Origin: Nitriliruptoraceae bacterium
GTDB lineage: Bacteria; Actinomycetota; Nitriliruptoria; Nitriliruptorales; Nitriliruptoraceae
Direction: 5' to 3'
NCBI GenBank assembly: GCA_007116505.1
Contig: SKII01000120.1
Location: forward strand, 1 to 7,947
Length of the DNA: 7,947 nucleotides
Below, piece by piece: positions 6,950 to 7,947 of this stretch. The stretch's first letter is position 1, and each line of letters starts with the position of its first letter. Both the position numbers and the translations under genes were made by a program. The notes beneath the pieces are model-generated. The model worked only from the letters and a program-made list of their open reading frames with translations, was not told the origin of the DNA and did not search any database.

Positions 6950-6955
6950 CCTCCT
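6950..6955 (-). promoter_or_regulatory. Ribosome binding site deciding the pyk start
   Basis: A perfect AGGAGG on the minus strand lies six bases before GTG at 6943. A second GTG (6949) abuts it with no spacing, and a TTG at 6967 lies upstream of it; both are therefore poor starts. The chosen start gives MRRAKIIATLGPA, the usual pyruvate kinase N-terminus, and brings the FNFSHG residues to canonical numbering. Confidence 0.85.
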
Positions 6956-6994
6956 GGAGAGGTGCAAGCGTAGAAGGTGCTCCGCCCCGTCCGG

Positions 6995-7947
6995 TCAGGG
7001 TCCGACGTACGCCGGGCCGGGCTCGAGCACGAGCACGTCGGCGGACGGTGGGCTCGCCGGCCCGTCGGGGCCCGCTCGGAGCACCGCGGCGAGCGCCACG
7101 TCCCAGCGGATGCGCCACGACGCGACGACGCCGTCCGCCGGTCGGCCCTCCGCGACCAGCAGGCTGCGGGGGGCGACGAGCGGGACACCGCGCTCGAGGA
7201 GGTCCGCGGCGAGCTGCTCCGAGCGCGGCCCGGCATCGAGCACGACAGCCCCGACCTGTGGGAGGAGCAGGGCGGGGGGGAGGTCCTCGTCGTCGGGGAG
7301 CGCGGTCGGTCCGGCCTCACCGGAGGCCAGCGCATCGGGCCCGCCGGGGACGATGCCCCGGGCGGCGAGGGCGGCCTGCGCGTCGAGGAGCGCGAGGACC
7401 TCCTCGGCGTCGGCGACGACGCGGATCGGACCGGAGCCGGCCGGCCCGACGGCTCCGATCTCCACCCCGGCCCGCCAGCGAGCATCGAGCGTCACGTCGC
7501 CGCCGGCGAGGACGAGCACCGTGCCGGGACCGGCGGCTGCGCGGGCCACCTCACCGAGCGTCCTGCCGACGGCCTCGAGGTCGACGTCGACGCTGACGAA
7601 CGGACCGACGAGCGTCGCGGCGATCCCCTCACCGGCGGCATCGGGCACGGGCAGGAGGCAGCCGCGCGTGGCCGGGTAGAGGGCGAGCGCGGGCATGACC
7701 TGCGCGGCGAGGTCGGCACCGAGCACGCAGACGGTCCCGCCGGCCCCTGCCCGGCGCACGGCCATCTCGACCGTCGCCGCGAGCGCGGAGGCCGACACCG
7801 GCTCGAGGACGACCGCGTCCTCGCCCTCCTCGGGCAGCGCGGCGAGAGCCCTCTCGACGAGCATCCGGACGCGGACACGCTCGGCGCCGGCGAGCCCGTC
7901 CGCGGGCGGCAGGACCACGACCAGCCGGTCCGTCGACGCGCGCACGT
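6995..7947 (-). CDS. Unrecognised protein, possibly periplasmic-binding-like (5'-partial)
   Basis: The frame is open to the right edge. A GTG at 7945 would give 316 residues, but it is only two bases from the edge and has no visible ribosome binding site, so the real start is probably outside and any signal peptide or lipobox is unseen. The protein alternates beta strands and Ala-rich helices (RLVVVLPPADG, DAVVLEPVSASAL, GGTVCVLGADL, GTVLVLAGGDV, VGAVVLDAG). The central part (FVSVDVDLEAVGRTLGEVA, then a Gly-Gly strand, then WRAGVEIGAVGPA) recalls basic-membrane-protein or sugar-type periplasmic binding domains, and VASWRIRWDVALAAVLRA near the end recalls their last strand and helix. This is a fold-level impression only. 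I see no Lys, Asn or His in the 316 residues, so His-based catalysis or metal binding is unlikely. The gene stops 51 bases before pyk on the same strand and may be cotranscribed with it. Confidence 0.75.
   Translation of the reverse strand, partial: VRASTDRLVVVLPPADGLAGAERVRVRMLVERALAALPEEGEDAVVLEPVSASALAATVEMAVRRAGAGGTVCVLGADLAAQVMPALALYPATRGCLLPVPDAAGEGIAATLVGPFVSVDVDLEAVGRTLGEVARAAAGPGTVLVLAGGDVTLDARWRAGVEIGAVGPAGSGPIRVVADAEEVLALLDAQAALAARGIVPGGPDALASGEAGPTALPDDEDLPPALLLPQVGAVVLDAGPRSEQLAADLLERGVPLVAPRSLLVAEGRPADGVVASWRIRWDVALAAVLRAGPDGPASPPSADVLVLEPGPAYVGP

Noticed and set aside
5072..6973. A 633-codon open frame on the plus strand opposite the oxidoreductase and pyk
   Set aside because: Asp/Arg-rich without domain signal, and it lies over clearly recognised minus-strand genes. 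It is not evidence of an overlapping gene.
6967..6998. Possible pyk promoter: TACGCT (minus strand, 6972-6967) with a CTGACC-like -35
   Set aside because: The spacer would be about 20 bases and the -35 match is poor. The upstream gene ends only 51 bases away, so cotranscription is equally likely.

Overview
This window is very GC-rich DNA whose coding regions favour GTC, CTC, GAC, GAG and CGC/CGG codons and contain very little lysine. Together with a mycobacterial-type PPK1, an adjacent MutT-like Nudix gene, an Rv0428c-like SH3 domain and a probable F420-type split-barrel reductase, this points to a member of the Actinomycetota. A deep-branching, non-mycobacterial lineage is possible but cannot be shown from the sequence alone. 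Coding density is near total, and no gap exceeds 75 bases.

The left part (1-5022, plus strand) is a tightly overlapped phosphoanhydride operon. It starts with polyphosphate kinase ppk1, whose 5' end lies outside the window. A stand-alone Nudix hydrolase follows through an ATGA overlap. Next, through a TGATG overlap, comes a 798-residue protein that joins a Ppx/GppA-type exopolyphosphatase (with a degenerate HD domain) to an SH3-like domain and a second Nudix domain. The set could make polyphosphate, degrade it, and hydrolyse nucleotides or other diphosphates. The fused protein is the most unusual object in the window.

The right part (5045-7947, minus strand) converges on the first. In its own transcription order it holds: an unrecognised protein gene running in from the right edge, possibly with a periplasmic-binding-protein-like fold and with no visible Lys, Asn or His; a pyruvate kinase gene interrupted by one in-frame TAG at codon 260; and a small split-barrel oxidoreductase of the F420/FMN type. 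The two convergent groups end 22 bases apart in a region with three copies of the palindrome CGGCCG.

The main points for follow-up are the Ppx-SH3-Nudix fusion and the amber codon in pyruvate kinase, which is either a sequencing error or a true lesion in a central glycolytic gene. No RNA genes, CRISPR arrays, insertion sequences or origins were seen.
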